64,000 bases of DNA, from the NCBI RefSeq assembly GCF_013912375.1, contig NZ_JACETV010000001.1, forward strand, positions 496,001 through 560,000. Reading direction: 5' to 3'. This DNA is from Emticicia sp. BO119 (GTDB lineage Bacteria; Bacteroidota; Bacteroidia; Cytophagales; Spirosomataceae). Shown here piece after piece: positions 26,394 to 35,470 of the stretch. Each line of letters starts with the position of its first letter. The first letter of the stretch is position 1. The notes beneath the pieces are model-generated. The model worked only from the letters and a program-made list of their open reading frames with translations. It was not told the DNA's origin and did not search any database. The position numbers and the translations under genes are program-made.

Positions 26394-26831
26394 TTAATGA
26401 GTGGTTCTTTCATCAAAACTAACCATCCAGTTAATACCAAATTTATCTGTAAACATACCGTAATACGAACCCCAGAATGTCTGGTTCATAGGCATTGTTT
26501 GTATCCCATCTACTGAAAGTTCATTATACAGGCGGTCAGCTTCTTTTTTGCTATCAGTGTTGATAGATAAAGAAAAATTATTGCCAAAAACGGTCTTTCC
26601 TGCCCATTGCCCACCTGTATCAGAAGCCATCAAAATAGTTTGCGGGCCTATAGGTAAGCTGATATGCATTATTTTATCTCCATCCTCTTTGGGCATTTCC
26701 ATACCCTCTTGCGGAGGCATTTCTTTAAATCTGTTTACACTTGCAAATTCACCACCAAATACTGACTTATAAAAATTAAAGGCCTCTTCGCAATTGCCTT
26801 CAAAAGTGAGATAAACATTTACGGTAGTCAT
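26394..26831 (-). CDS. PhnB-like VOC family protein
   Basis: I choose the ATG at 26831 (MTTVNVYLTFEGNCEEAFNFY), giving 145 residues; the frame from 26879 adds 16 residues not typical of the family. Conserved blocks are the N-terminal VYLTFEGNCEEAFNFYKSVFGGE, IMHISLPIGPQTILMASD, and the C-terminal FWGSYYGMFTDKFGINWMVS. These are hallmarks of the PhnB/3-demethylubiquinone methyltransferase-like VOC group. Despite that database name they are not methyltransferases, and the function is unknown. Confidence 0.88.
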   Translation of the reverse strand: MTTVNVYLTFEGNCEEAFNFYKSVFGGEFASVNRFKEMPPQEGMEMPKEDGDKIMHISLPIGPQTILMASDTGGQWAGKTVFGNNFSLSINTDSKKEADRLYNELSVDGIQTMPMNQTFWGSYYGMFTDKFGINWMVSFDERTTH

Positions 26832-27111
26832 TTCTTTATTGTTTAAATTAGTGAAAAATTGAAACTTGCCTGTTAACACATTAGATAGGTTCGCCGTTAA
26901 TAAACCTGATTTAGCAGCCTGGTTCTTACAATCAAAAATAGCATAAAATTATCAAAATTAAATTGGATGTCGTTTAAGTTTATGTTATCTTATCAGGTAT
27001 CAGAAAGACCTATTTAAACAGAATTTTATTATATCAATTTTTGTTATTTTTTTGAGCCTTTTGAATTTTATTCCTTTATGAGTAGTTTAAGGGCTGAATT
27101 AATACCTACCC

Positions 27112-28200
27112 ATGTTAGCCGAATTATATTATCCCTCGTCAATCGAACCCAAAGACTTAGATGTCCACCTTGAAGATGGGTGGTTCAGAATGGGGCAGGC
27201 TATTTTTACCACCAATTTCCTGAAATTTAAAGAGATATTTTACAGTGCCATCTGGTTACGTATTGACTTGCGTACTTTTGAACCCTCTAAAACACAGCTA
27301 AAACTCCAGAAATTTAATTCGAGGTTTAAAGTAAAGATACAGGAAGCCTCTATTGACGATACAAAAGAAATGCTCTTTGAAAAGTATCAGGATCATGTTT
27401 CGTTCGATACAGCTCCTAATTTGCAGCAATTGTTATATGGGCATGGTGTTAATGATATTTACGAGACCTTAGAGATTTGTATTTATGATGGCCCAAAACT
27501 TATAGCCTGTGGCTTTTTTGATTTAGGTGAGAGTACCTCAGCAGGAATTTCCTGCTTTTATGATCCTGATTATAAAAAACATAGTCTTGGTAAATACCTT
27601 ATGTTCCTGAAAATGGATTTTTCGAAGAAAAGAGGGCTTGATTTTTTTTATTTAGGATATTTTGCACCGGGGTATCCGTTATTTGATTATAAATTAGATT
27701 TAGCAAAAAAGTCATTAGAATATCTGGATTTAGTAACTGGTATGTGGATGCCTATTGAGCAATTCAGCTATGAGGCGATCCCACTTGACATAATGATGAT
27801 TAAACTGTATAACCTGCAAAATGCACTTAAGAATGAAAGAGTAAACAGCGTTTTTCAGTTTTACGAGTTTTTTGATGCCGATTTAATCAATAGTCTGAAT
27901 GGTTTGCGGCTTTTCGATTTTCCTGTTTTTTTGCTATGCTTTGGTAACAATACTTCTAATCCGATTGTGGTCTACGATCTGAGAGATGAAAAATATCATC
28001 TTATAACCTACCACTGTATTTACGAAACGATGTTTGAGCAGAAAGATAAAACACGGTTTAATACACATTTACTACAACTTTCGAAAGTATTGTATTCTAC
28101 TTCTTCTATTGAAGTGATGGTGAAAGTTATTACTACTGCGCTAAGAAAAAATTCTGTCGGAGAGTTTTATATTTTTGATTTGGTTTTGCGTGAAGCTTAG
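27112..28200 (+). CDS. Ate/Bpt-like aminoacyl-tRNA-protein transferase homologue lacking the N-terminal cysteines
   Basis: The first 220 residues follow the arginyl/leucyl-tRNA-protein transferase layout. An N-terminal domain has DGWFRMGQAIF (22-32), WLRIDLRTFEPSKTQLKLQK (48-67) where family members read RxSGxxxYxP then PSRSQRR. A GNAT-like C-terminal domain has FFDLG (143-147), CFYDPDYKKHSLGKYLMFL (154-172) and FFYLGYFAPG (182-191). Family members add Arg, or Leu onto Asp/Glu, at protein N-termini (N-degron pathway). The CxxCxxC cluster between the two N-terminal blocks is absent (TTNFLKFKEIFYSAI), as is the leading CxY. About 140 extra residues of unknown type follow. Activity is uncertain because of these losses. 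Confidence 0.72.
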   Translation: MLAELYYPSSIEPKDLDVHLEDGWFRMGQAIFTTNFLKFKEIFYSAIWLRIDLRTFEPSKTQLKLQKFNSRFKVKIQEASIDDTKEMLFEKYQDHVSFDTAPNLQQLLYGHGVNDIYETLEICIYDGPKLIACGFFDLGESTSAGISCFYDPDYKKHSLGKYLMFLKMDFSKKRGLDFFYLGYFAPGYPLFDYKLDLAKKSLEYLDLVTGMWMPIEQFSYEAIPLDIMMIKLYNLQNALKNERVNSVFQFYEFFDADLINSLNGLRLFDFPVFLLCFGNNTSNPIVVYDLRDEKYHLITYHCIYETMFEQKDKTRFNTHLLQLSKVLYSTSSIEVMVKVITTALRKNSVGEFYIFDLVLREA

Positions 28201-28409
28201 GAAACCAAAATGTAAAGGTTTTATTTTTGTCAGGATTTTTTGTTATCTGTCATGTGCATTTTGGCGAATGATAGTGAACTTGCTCAAGTACATACTTCTC
28301 AAATTTTTGGTTCTGAATTGTTCATTCTATTTATTTCTGTTTAAAAAATGTCTGCTGGCACATTATTTTGGGCTTTGTGTAAATCATCACACATATTATA
28401 AAGCATAGA

Positions 28410-29408
28410 ATGAAAACTAAATCTCATCTTTTTCTAATTAATTTATTGTTTCTTCTGGTAAAGATTACGTATGCACAGGTTAAGGTATCCGATCTGAATT
28501 TAGAAAATTATAAATACCCTTTTCCTGTTAAGTATATTACTATTAATTCTCAAAAGCAGGAATTGCAAATGGCTTACATGGATGTGAAGCCCGACAAAGC
28601 CAACGGAAAAGTAGTAATGCTTCTGCACGGAAAAAACTTCAATGGAGCATATTGGAGACAGACTACAGAAGTTTTAACAAAAGCAGGCTATAGAGTAATC
28701 ATTCCTGACCAGATAGGCTTTGGCAAATCTTCTAAACCCTTAAATTACCAATATTCCTTTCAGGATTTAGCCAGGAACACCAAACAGATTTTGGACGACT
28801 TGGGTATTAGAAAACTTTGCGTTTTAGGTCACTCAATGGGAGGGATGCTCGCTACTCGTTTTGTATTAATGTGCCCAGATATGGTTGAAAAATTTATTTT
28901 GGTGAATCCCATCGGTCTGGAAGATTATAAACTCAAAGTGCCTTATCAGACTATTGATGAAGCCTATCAGAAGGAGTTGAAACAGACATACCAAACACTA
29001 AAAAAATATCAGCAAACTAATTATTATGATGGTCAATGGAAATCTGCTTATGAAGAGTGGCTGGCACCCTTGGCCGGCTGGACTTTGAATAAAGATTATT
29101 CAATCATTGCATGGAATTCGGCGCTTACTTCTGATATGATTATGACCCAACCGGTGGCGTATGAATTTGATAAAATAAAAACCCCAACGTTATTAATCAT
29201 CGGTCAAAGAGACAGAACTGCTATTGGGAAAGACAGGGTTTCAAAAGAGTTACAAGCCACTATGGGTAATTATCCTGAATTAGGCAAACTTACTCAGGCT
29301 AAGATTGCCAATAGTAAATTAGTGCCAATTGAAGGGGTTGGGCATCTGCCACATATTGAGGCATTCGATAAATTTATTACCCCATTGTTAGATTTTCTGA
29401 ATGAATAG
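28410..29408 (+). CDS. Exported alpha/beta hydrolase
   Basis: The 332-residue product carries a signal peptide (MKTKSHLFLINLLFLLVKITYAQ). MLLHGKNFNGAYW near 70-82 is the oxyanion-hole region, GHSMGGM near 144-150 holds the nucleophile serine, IIGQRDRTA near 265 the acid, and GVGHLPHIE near 310 the histidine. The fold resembles epoxide hydrolase/haloperoxidase-type esterases. It is the first of a plus-strand run of exported hydrolases, with phospholipase C 143 bases downstream, and so may work on the same lipids, although the spacing allows separate promoters. Confidence 0.88.
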   Translation: MKTKSHLFLINLLFLLVKITYAQVKVSDLNLENYKYPFPVKYITINSQKQELQMAYMDVKPDKANGKVVMLLHGKNFNGAYWRQTTEVLTKAGYRVIIPDQIGFGKSSKPLNYQYSFQDLARNTKQILDDLGIRKLCVLGHSMGGMLATRFVLMCPDMVEKFILVNPIGLEDYKLKVPYQTIDEAYQKELKQTYQTLKKYQQTNYYDGQWKSAYEEWLAPLAGWTLNKDYSIIAWNSALTSDMIMTQPVAYEFDKIKTPTLLIIGQRDRTAIGKDRVSKELQATMGNYPELGKLTQAKIANSKLVPIEGVGHLPHIEAFDKFITPLLDFLNE

Positions 29409-29551
29409 CCCATCAATGAGTTTTAGAAGTATAATTTAGGAAAGTAAAGATATTGTTAATAATTGGGTTTGTTCGGAGACAGAAGCCATTATTAGTTTTA
29501 TATTTACAACTCATTTTATACTAAACTCACCCTAATACTTCGACAGCCTTT

Positions 29552-32128
29552 ATGGAGACAAGAAGAGAATTTATTCAGAAAGCAGCGATTTTAGCGAGCG
29601 GTACCGGATTAGCCGGAGTGTTACCTCCTGTCATTCAGAAAGCCTTATCTATTGACCCCAAAACGGGGAGTACTTATCTTGATGCCGAGCACGTAGTGAT
29701 TCTGATGCAGGAAAACCGTTCATTTGACCACTCCTACGGTACTTTACAAGGTGTTCGTGGCTTCAACGACCCAAGGGCTATCTCTCTTCCTAATAAGAAC
29801 AAAGTATGGTTGCAACCCAATGCCGCCGGAGAAACCTATGCACCGTTCAGACTTGATTTAAAAGATACCAAAGCTACCTGGATGAGCTCTTTACCACATT
29901 CATGGGAGAATCAGGTAGATGCACGTAATGAAGGTAAATACAATAAATGGTTAGATGTAAAGCAATCAGGTAATAAGGATTTTAAGAAAATGCCTTTGAC
30001 GATGGGTTATTATGACCGTGAAGATATTCCGTTTTATTATGCTTTGGCTGATGCTTTTACGGTTTGTGACCAGAACTTCTGCTCTTCGCTGACGGGTACA
30101 ACACCTAACAGGTTATATTTATGGACGGGGACTATCAGGGAGGAACAGAATGAAAACTCAAAAGCCAATGTAAAAAATGAAGATGTGGATTATGATAGAT
30201 GGGCGCGCTGGAAGACTTTCCCGGAAAGATTGGAAGAGAATGATATTTCATGGAAAATCTATCAGAATGAAATTAGTCTTGATACAGGTTTAGAAGGGGA
30301 AGAAGATGCCTGGTTGGCTAATTTTACAGATAGTCCGATTGAATGGTTTGAGCAATACCATGTAAAATTTCATCCTGAATTTTACCAGTATCTGCAAAAA
30401 ATGGAAAAGCTTTTGCCCGAGCAAATTGCAACTGCCAACATAAAACTTGGTACTCTTACGGCAGGTACTGCAGAGTATGATAAAGCAAAAAAGGATTTAG
30501 ATCAGAAAGAAGAATATCTGATCAGAGCTAAAAAAGAATTAGAAGACTGGAAGCCTGAAAAGTTTGAGGCGTTATCAGAGTTTCATAAAAATATACATAG
30601 AAAAGCTTTTACTAATAATAGAAAAGACCCGCATTATCATGAACTGACTACTTTGGAGTATGAAGATAATGGAGTGAAACGTCAGGTGCAGGTGCCAAAA
30701 GGAGACGTTTTGTATCAGTTCAGGGAAGATGTAAGTACTGGGAAATTACCACAGGTATCCTGGATTGTTGCACCTGAGAATTTTTCCGACCATCCAGGTG
30801 CACCCTGGTATGGTGCCTGGTATTTATCTGAAGTAATGGAAATACTGACGAAAAATCCGGAGGTATGGAAAAAGACTATTTTTATTTTGACCTACGATGA
30901 AAACGATGGTTATTTTGACCATGTACCACCTTTTGTTCCGCCAAATCCGCATCAGGTACATACGGGAAAAGTATCAAGTGGTATAAATGCCGGAGTAGAG
31001 CAGGTGAGCCTGGCCCAGGAGCTCAAACGCAAACGTACTAATCCGGAAAAGGATTCGCGTGCAAGTCCGATAGGTTTAGGTTTTCGCGTACCGATGGTAA
31101 TTGCATCACCCTGGAGCCGTGGTGGAAACGTTTGTTCAGAAGTCTTTGACCATACCTCTGTCTTACAGTTTTTGGAGAAATTCCTGAACCATAAAACTGG
31201 TAAAAATATCAGAGAAACCAATATCAGCGAATGGCGCAGGACTATTTGCGGGGATCTTACCTCAAGCTTTGAGCCTTATAACGGAGAGAAAATCAAACTG
31301 CCTACGTTTGTTGAGAAAGAACCTTTTATCAAAACTGTTTACAATGCCAGGTTTAAAGGGCTGCCTTCAAATTTCAAGAAGCTAAACGAGACCGAGATAG
31401 TAGAGTTAAATTCGGGAAAAGATCTGGGTATTTTGCCGAAGCAGGAGCCGGGTATCAGAAAAGCAATGCCTATACCGTATCAGTCTTATGTTGAGGGGAA
31501 ATTGACTGCGGATAAAAAGAGTTTCGCCATGAGTTTACAATCGTCTGACGAAATTTTTGGTAAGCAATCAGGTGGAACTCCTTTCATTGTATATGCACCT
31601 GGTAAGTATGCAGTAAGAGATAAGAATAATCAGCAAACAGGTTGGGAAGATATAAGAACGTGGAATTATGCAGTAGCTAATGGCGATCAGCTCTCAGACG
31701 AATGGGCATTGGATAACTTTGAAAACGAGCACTATCATCTGATAACCTATGGCCCTAACGGGTATATGAGAGAATTTAAAGGCAATGCTAATGACCCTTT
31801 ATTAGAAATCAGTTGTGAATACCAACGTATGAAAGGTAGTTCTAAAAAACTAACAGGTAATATTGAAGTAAAAATAAAGAACCTGAATACACAGAGTCCG
31901 GTAAGCATTGAAATCATTGATCAATCCTATAAAAATGGTACTCATAACAAAACTGTTATGGCAGGAGGCAGCGCAACTATAATAGTTGACCTTACCAGGA
32001 GTTTTAGCTGGTATGATTTCAGCATAAAAGTAAATGGCAATGACTCCTTTGAAAAACGCTATGCAGGACACGTTGAAACAGGAAAATCAAGTTTTACTGA
32101 CCCTGCTATGGGGAGGGTAGTGGCCTGA
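29552..32128 (+). CDS. Phosphocholine-type phospholipase C, Tat-exported
   Basis: The 858-residue product starts with a twin-arginine signal (METRREFIQKAAILASGTG). The metal-binding signature QENRSFDHSYG lies at 53-63, followed by GTTPNRLYLWTG and, later, LTYDENDGYFDHVPP. Together these define the phosphoesterase family of Pseudomonas PlcH/PlcN and related acid phosphatases. Two C-terminal beta-domains of the PlcC type follow (TPFIVYAPGKYAVRDK and GNIEVKIKNL onwards). The enzyme should release phosphocholine or a similar head group from phospholipids outside the inner membrane. A segment around 280-335 is extra helical sequence. It is flanked by other exported hydrolases, suggesting lipid use. 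Confidence 0.9.
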   Translation: METRREFIQKAAILASGTGLAGVLPPVIQKALSIDPKTGSTYLDAEHVVILMQENRSFDHSYGTLQGVRGFNDPRAISLPNKNKVWLQPNAAGETYAPFRLDLKDTKATWMSSLPHSWENQVDARNEGKYNKWLDVKQSGNKDFKKMPLTMGYYDREDIPFYYALADAFTVCDQNFCSSLTGTTPNRLYLWTGTIREEQNENSKANVKNEDVDYDRWARWKTFPERLEENDISWKIYQNEISLDTGLEGEEDAWLANFTDSPIEWFEQYHVKFHPEFYQYLQKMEKLLPEQIATANIKLGTLTAGTAEYDKAKKDLDQKEEYLIRAKKELEDWKPEKFEALSEFHKNIHRKAFTNNRKDPHYHELTTLEYEDNGVKRQVQVPKGDVLYQFREDVSTGKLPQVSWIVAPENFSDHPGAPWYGAWYLSEVMEILTKNPEVWKKTIFILTYDENDGYFDHVPPFVPPNPHQVHTGKVSSGINAGVEQVSLAQELKRKRTNPEKDSRASPIGLGFRVPMVIASPWSRGGNVCSEVFDHTSVLQFLEKFLNHKTGKNIRETNISEWRRTICGDLTSSFEPYNGEKIKLPTFVEKEPFIKTVYNARFKGLPSNFKKLNETEIVELNSGKDLGILPKQEPGIRKAMPIPYQSYVEGKLTADKKSFAMSLQSSDEIFGKQSGGTPFIVYAPGKYAVRDKNNQQTGWEDIRTWNYAVANGDQLSDEWALDNFENEHYHLITYGPNGYMREFKGNANDPLLEISCEYQRMKGSSKKLTGNIEVKIKNLNTQSPVSIEIIDQSYKNGTHNKTVMAGGSATIIVDLTRSFSWYDFSIKVNGNDSFEKRYAGHVETGKSSFTDPAMGRVVA

Positions 32129-32254
32129 TTAAATTGTAGCATGTTTTCACATCGTGCTACAAGCCCTTTTGGTCTATAATCTAAAACCTGAATTGGCAGA
32201 ATCAGATTATTTATGTACTTTGGGAGGCAAAAATCATCTAAACAAACTACTGAT

Positions 32255-34447
32255 ATGAAGCTTTTTGTTTTCTTGTTACTATTGCCTGTTTCTTTATTTG
32301 CTCAGAAAGTTACTAATTCTTTTACGGCCGCCGAGATCAGGCGTTATGAACAACAAGCTCAACGGGTTACTATCGTTCGCGATAACTGGGGAATACCTCA
32401 TGTTTATGGAAAAACCGATGCAGATGCAGTATTCGGTCTCTTATATGCCCAATGTGAAGATGATTTCAAGAGAGTAGAAATGAACTACATTGAAAAACTG
32501 GGCAGAATGGCTGAATTGAAAGGTGAGCCGGAGCTATATAATGATTTACAAATACGTTTACTGATTGATACCACAGAAGCCATTGCCGATTATAATAAAG
32601 CAGAAGTTTGGTTGAAAAAACTGATGAACGCCTATGCCGATGGCATTAATTATTACCTCTTTAAGCACCCTGAAGTAAAACCAGCCATGCTTACGCTTTT
32701 TAAACCGTGGTACGCTCTTTTATGGACTGATGGAAGTATAGGAGCTATCAGCACGGCTGATGCAACCATAAGTGAGCTGAAAAATTTCTATTCTGGCGAT
32801 AAAGTTTCTTATGTTGATGAACCTAAAGATCCAGAGAATCAGACCGGATCAAACGGTTTTGCACTCGCTCCATCAAAAACGGCTTCGGGTAACGCTATTT
32901 TATATATTAATCCTCATGTCACGTTTTATTTCCGGCCTGAAGTACAAGTGGTTAGTGAAGAAGGTCTGAATGTATATGGTGCTGTAACATGGGGGCAATT
33001 CTTTGTTTATCAGGGCTTTAACCCTTATTGTGGCTGGATGCATACTTCAAGCGCGGTTGATGTATCAGACCTTTATGCTGAGAAAATTTCCAAAAAAGGT
33101 AACAAATTTTTCTATGAATATGATGGGCAACAAAAACCCGTTACTGAAAAGAAAATTGTGGTCAGATATCTGAAAGACGGACAACTACAAACCAGAGAAT
33201 TTACTACTTACTTTACGCATCATGGTCCGGTGATAGCCAAACGTGATGATAAATGGCTTAGTCTGAGGTCTTATAATCGCTCAATGGTGAGCCTGATACA
33301 AAGCTGGAAACGCACAAAAGCAAAGGGTTTTGAAGACTACAAGAAAGTAATGGATTTAAAAGCCAATACTTCTAATAATACAGTTTTTGCCGATAATAAA
33401 GGAAACATTGCCTATTGGCATGGCAATTATGTGCCTGTTAGGGATAAATCAATCAACTGGTCGAACCCTGTTGATGGAAGTGTGAGCACAACGGAGTGGA
33501 GGGGCTTACATAGCGTAAATGAATCAGTCCATTCGTATAATCCGGCGAATGGATGGTTGCAGAACTGTAATTCTACGCCTTTTACAGTGGCGGGTGAAAA
33601 TAGCCCCAAAAAGTCAGATTATCCAGCCTATATGGCACCTGATGGAGAGAATTTCAGAGGTGTAAATGCTGCAAGAGTATTAGGAAATGGAAGTAGTTTT
33701 ACGATTGATAAGGTAATTGCCGCAGGTTATGATACCTATCTGTCTGCATTTGAAGTGTTAGTGCCAGCCTTGGTTAAATCATTTGAAATAAGTGCACAGA
33801 AGCATGATACTTTGTATTATCAATTAATTGACCCTATCATGCTATTGAAGAAGTGGGATTATCGTACAGGAGAAAATTCTGTTGAAACAACAATGGCAAT
33901 AGAATGGGCTCAGAAATTAGGTGGGCAAATACAAAAGATTTATATTGATGAAGGCGAAGATGACCAGGTAACCCGCACAAAGAAATTTGCTATGACGGCC
34001 ACACCCGAACAACTCATTAAACCTTTTGCTCAGGCTGTTAAAGATTTAACAAATAAGTATGGCACATGGCAGAAACCCTGGGGTGAAATTAATCGTTTTC
34101 AACGGCTGACTGGAGATTTGCAAGGTAAATACGATGATTCACAGCCCAGTATCCCGATGGGATATGCCTCTGCCTTATGGGGTATGTTACCATCTTATAA
34201 TAGCAGGGTGTATCCGAATACCAAAAAAAGGTATGGCATCAGTGGCAATAGTTTTATCTGTGCTGTAGAATTCGGGCCTAAAATCAAAGCAAAATCATTA
34301 CTGGCAGGAGGAGAGAGCGGAGATCCGAAATCGCCACATTTTAAAGACCAGGCCGAAATGTACACCAAAGGACAGTTTAAAGAGGTGCTGTTTTATAAAG
34401 AAGATGTGTTGAGAAATGCTGAGAAGAGTTATCATCCGGGCGAGTAG
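32255..34447 (+). CDS. Penicillin acylase family N-terminal-nucleophile hydrolase
   Basis: I place the start at the ATG at 32255 (MKLFVFLLLLPVSLFAQ), which begins a signal peptide; the frame from 32213 adds 14 residues without support. The 730-residue precursor has VTIVRDNWGIPHVYGKTDADAVFG, the classic start of the alpha chain. It also has QTGSNGFALAPSKTASG near 215, where self-cleavage between G and S would free the catalytic serine of the beta chain, and INPHVTF downstream. Family members hydrolyse beta-lactam side chains, N-acyl-homoserine lactones or other N-acyl amides, and the substrate cannot be told. It lies 126 bases after phospholipase C and before a phosphodiesterase gene. Confidence 0.9.
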   Translation: MKLFVFLLLLPVSLFAQKVTNSFTAAEIRRYEQQAQRVTIVRDNWGIPHVYGKTDADAVFGLLYAQCEDDFKRVEMNYIEKLGRMAELKGEPELYNDLQIRLLIDTTEAIADYNKAEVWLKKLMNAYADGINYYLFKHPEVKPAMLTLFKPWYALLWTDGSIGAISTADATISELKNFYSGDKVSYVDEPKDPENQTGSNGFALAPSKTASGNAILYINPHVTFYFRPEVQVVSEEGLNVYGAVTWGQFFVYQGFNPYCGWMHTSSAVDVSDLYAEKISKKGNKFFYEYDGQQKPVTEKKIVVRYLKDGQLQTREFTTYFTHHGPVIAKRDDKWLSLRSYNRSMVSLIQSWKRTKAKGFEDYKKVMDLKANTSNNTVFADNKGNIAYWHGNYVPVRDKSINWSNPVDGSVSTTEWRGLHSVNESVHSYNPANGWLQNCNSTPFTVAGENSPKKSDYPAYMAPDGENFRGVNAARVLGNGSSFTIDKVIAAGYDTYLSAFEVLVPALVKSFEISAQKHDTLYYQLIDPIMLLKKWDYRTGENSVETTMAIEWAQKLGGQIQKIYIDEGEDDQVTRTKKFAMTATPEQLIKPFAQAVKDLTNKYGTWQKPWGEINRFQRLTGDLQGKYDDSQPSIPMGYASALWGMLPSYNSRVYPNTKKRYGISGNSFICAVEFGPKIKAKSLLAGGESGDPKSPHFKDQAEMYTKGQFKEVLFYKEDVLRNAEKSYHPGE

Positions 34448-34485
34448 ATTTTTAATTTAATTACCATTCTATATTCCGTATTGCT

Positions 34486-35418
34486 ATGAAATCCAATAAA
34501 ATAATTGGTTTACTTCTACTACTTTTTTCTTTAGTCTCAAATAAACTTTCAGCCCAAAGAGTTATTGTTATCGGGCTTGATGGTTTTGGTGCTGAAGGGT
34601 ATAAAACAGCAAAGCACCCTAATATTGATGCACTGATAGCTGATGGTGTATTGTCTCTTACAACCCGGCCTGTAATGCCGTCTGTAACTATGCCAAACTG
34701 GACCAGCCATTTGTCAGGTGCAGGCCCTGAAGAACATGGTGTGGTGAATAATAACTGGACAATAGACAAGCATGAGTTACAACCGATAGAAGCAGATCAG
34801 GAGGGTTTTTATCCATCAATATTTAAATTACTCAAAGATCAGGTACCCCATGTAAAAACAGGATTTTATTATAACTGGGCTAATCTCATTAAATCTTTCA
34901 ATCAGAAATACCTTGATGAAATATCATTTGAAGAGAATTTTGAGTTTACCAATAATTATCAGAAAGCATTTGATTTTATTGTAGCAAACAAGAAAGAGCC
35001 AACAATGGTATTTTTATATACTGTGCATATAGACCACGCAGGACATGACTATAAATGGCTGTCGCCGCAATATATAACTGCCATTGAAGAAGCAGATGTA
35101 GCGATTGGTAAACTGATGAATCAATTAAAAGCGGATAATCTCTATAATGATACGCACTTTATTCTGATTGCAGATCATGGTGGTATTCCAACCGGGCATG
35201 GTGGTGTTTCTATGTCAGAGATGCAGGTTCCATGGGGTGCCACAGGCCCACAATTCAATCATTTAGGGTTGGTTGATTTTCCGAACAGTAATAAAAATAC
35301 ATCGCTGGCAATTGCCAATATTTTTGGCTTGAAAGAAATTCCGGACTCATGGACGGGGCTTTTGCCTGAACTGATTCTAAAGAAGAAAAATAAGAGATTA
35401 AAGAAGTATTTCCGATAG
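34486..35418 (+). CDS. NPP-type alkaline phosphatase superfamily phosphodiesterase
   Basis: The 310-residue product has a signal peptide ending near LSAQ. GLDGFG (30-35) supplies the first metal-binding aspartate, and VTMPNWTSHLSGAGPEEHG (67-85) has the nucleophile T68 and N71, as in nucleotide pyrophosphatase/phosphodiesterases. HIDHAGHDY near 185 and ADHGG near 229 supply the remaining metal ligands. The nucleophile is Thr, not Cys, so it is not a formylglycine sulfatase. It lies 38 bases after the acylase and probably shares its transcript. Possible substrates are phosphodiesters released by the upstream phospholipase C, but this is inference. Confidence 0.9.
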   Translation: MKSNKIIGLLLLLFSLVSNKLSAQRVIVIGLDGFGAEGYKTAKHPNIDALIADGVLSLTTRPVMPSVTMPNWTSHLSGAGPEEHGVVNNNWTIDKHELQPIEADQEGFYPSIFKLLKDQVPHVKTGFYYNWANLIKSFNQKYLDEISFEENFEFTNNYQKAFDFIVANKKEPTMVFLYTVHIDHAGHDYKWLSPQYITAIEEADVAIGKLMNQLKADNLYNDTHFILIADHGGIPTGHGGVSMSEMQVPWGATGPQFNHLGLVDFPNSNKNTSLAIANIFGLKEIPDSWTGLLPELILKKKNKRLKKYFR

Positions 35419-35470
35419 GATGGTAATATCCATCAACTCTATTGTAATACTGCATTTAATACGTTTTTGC

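Noticed and set aside
28175-28408. 77-codon plus-strand frame after the Ate/Bpt-like gene
   Set aside because: It overlaps the end of that gene out of frame and is a phenylalanine/cysteine/lysine-rich translation of AT-rich spacer.
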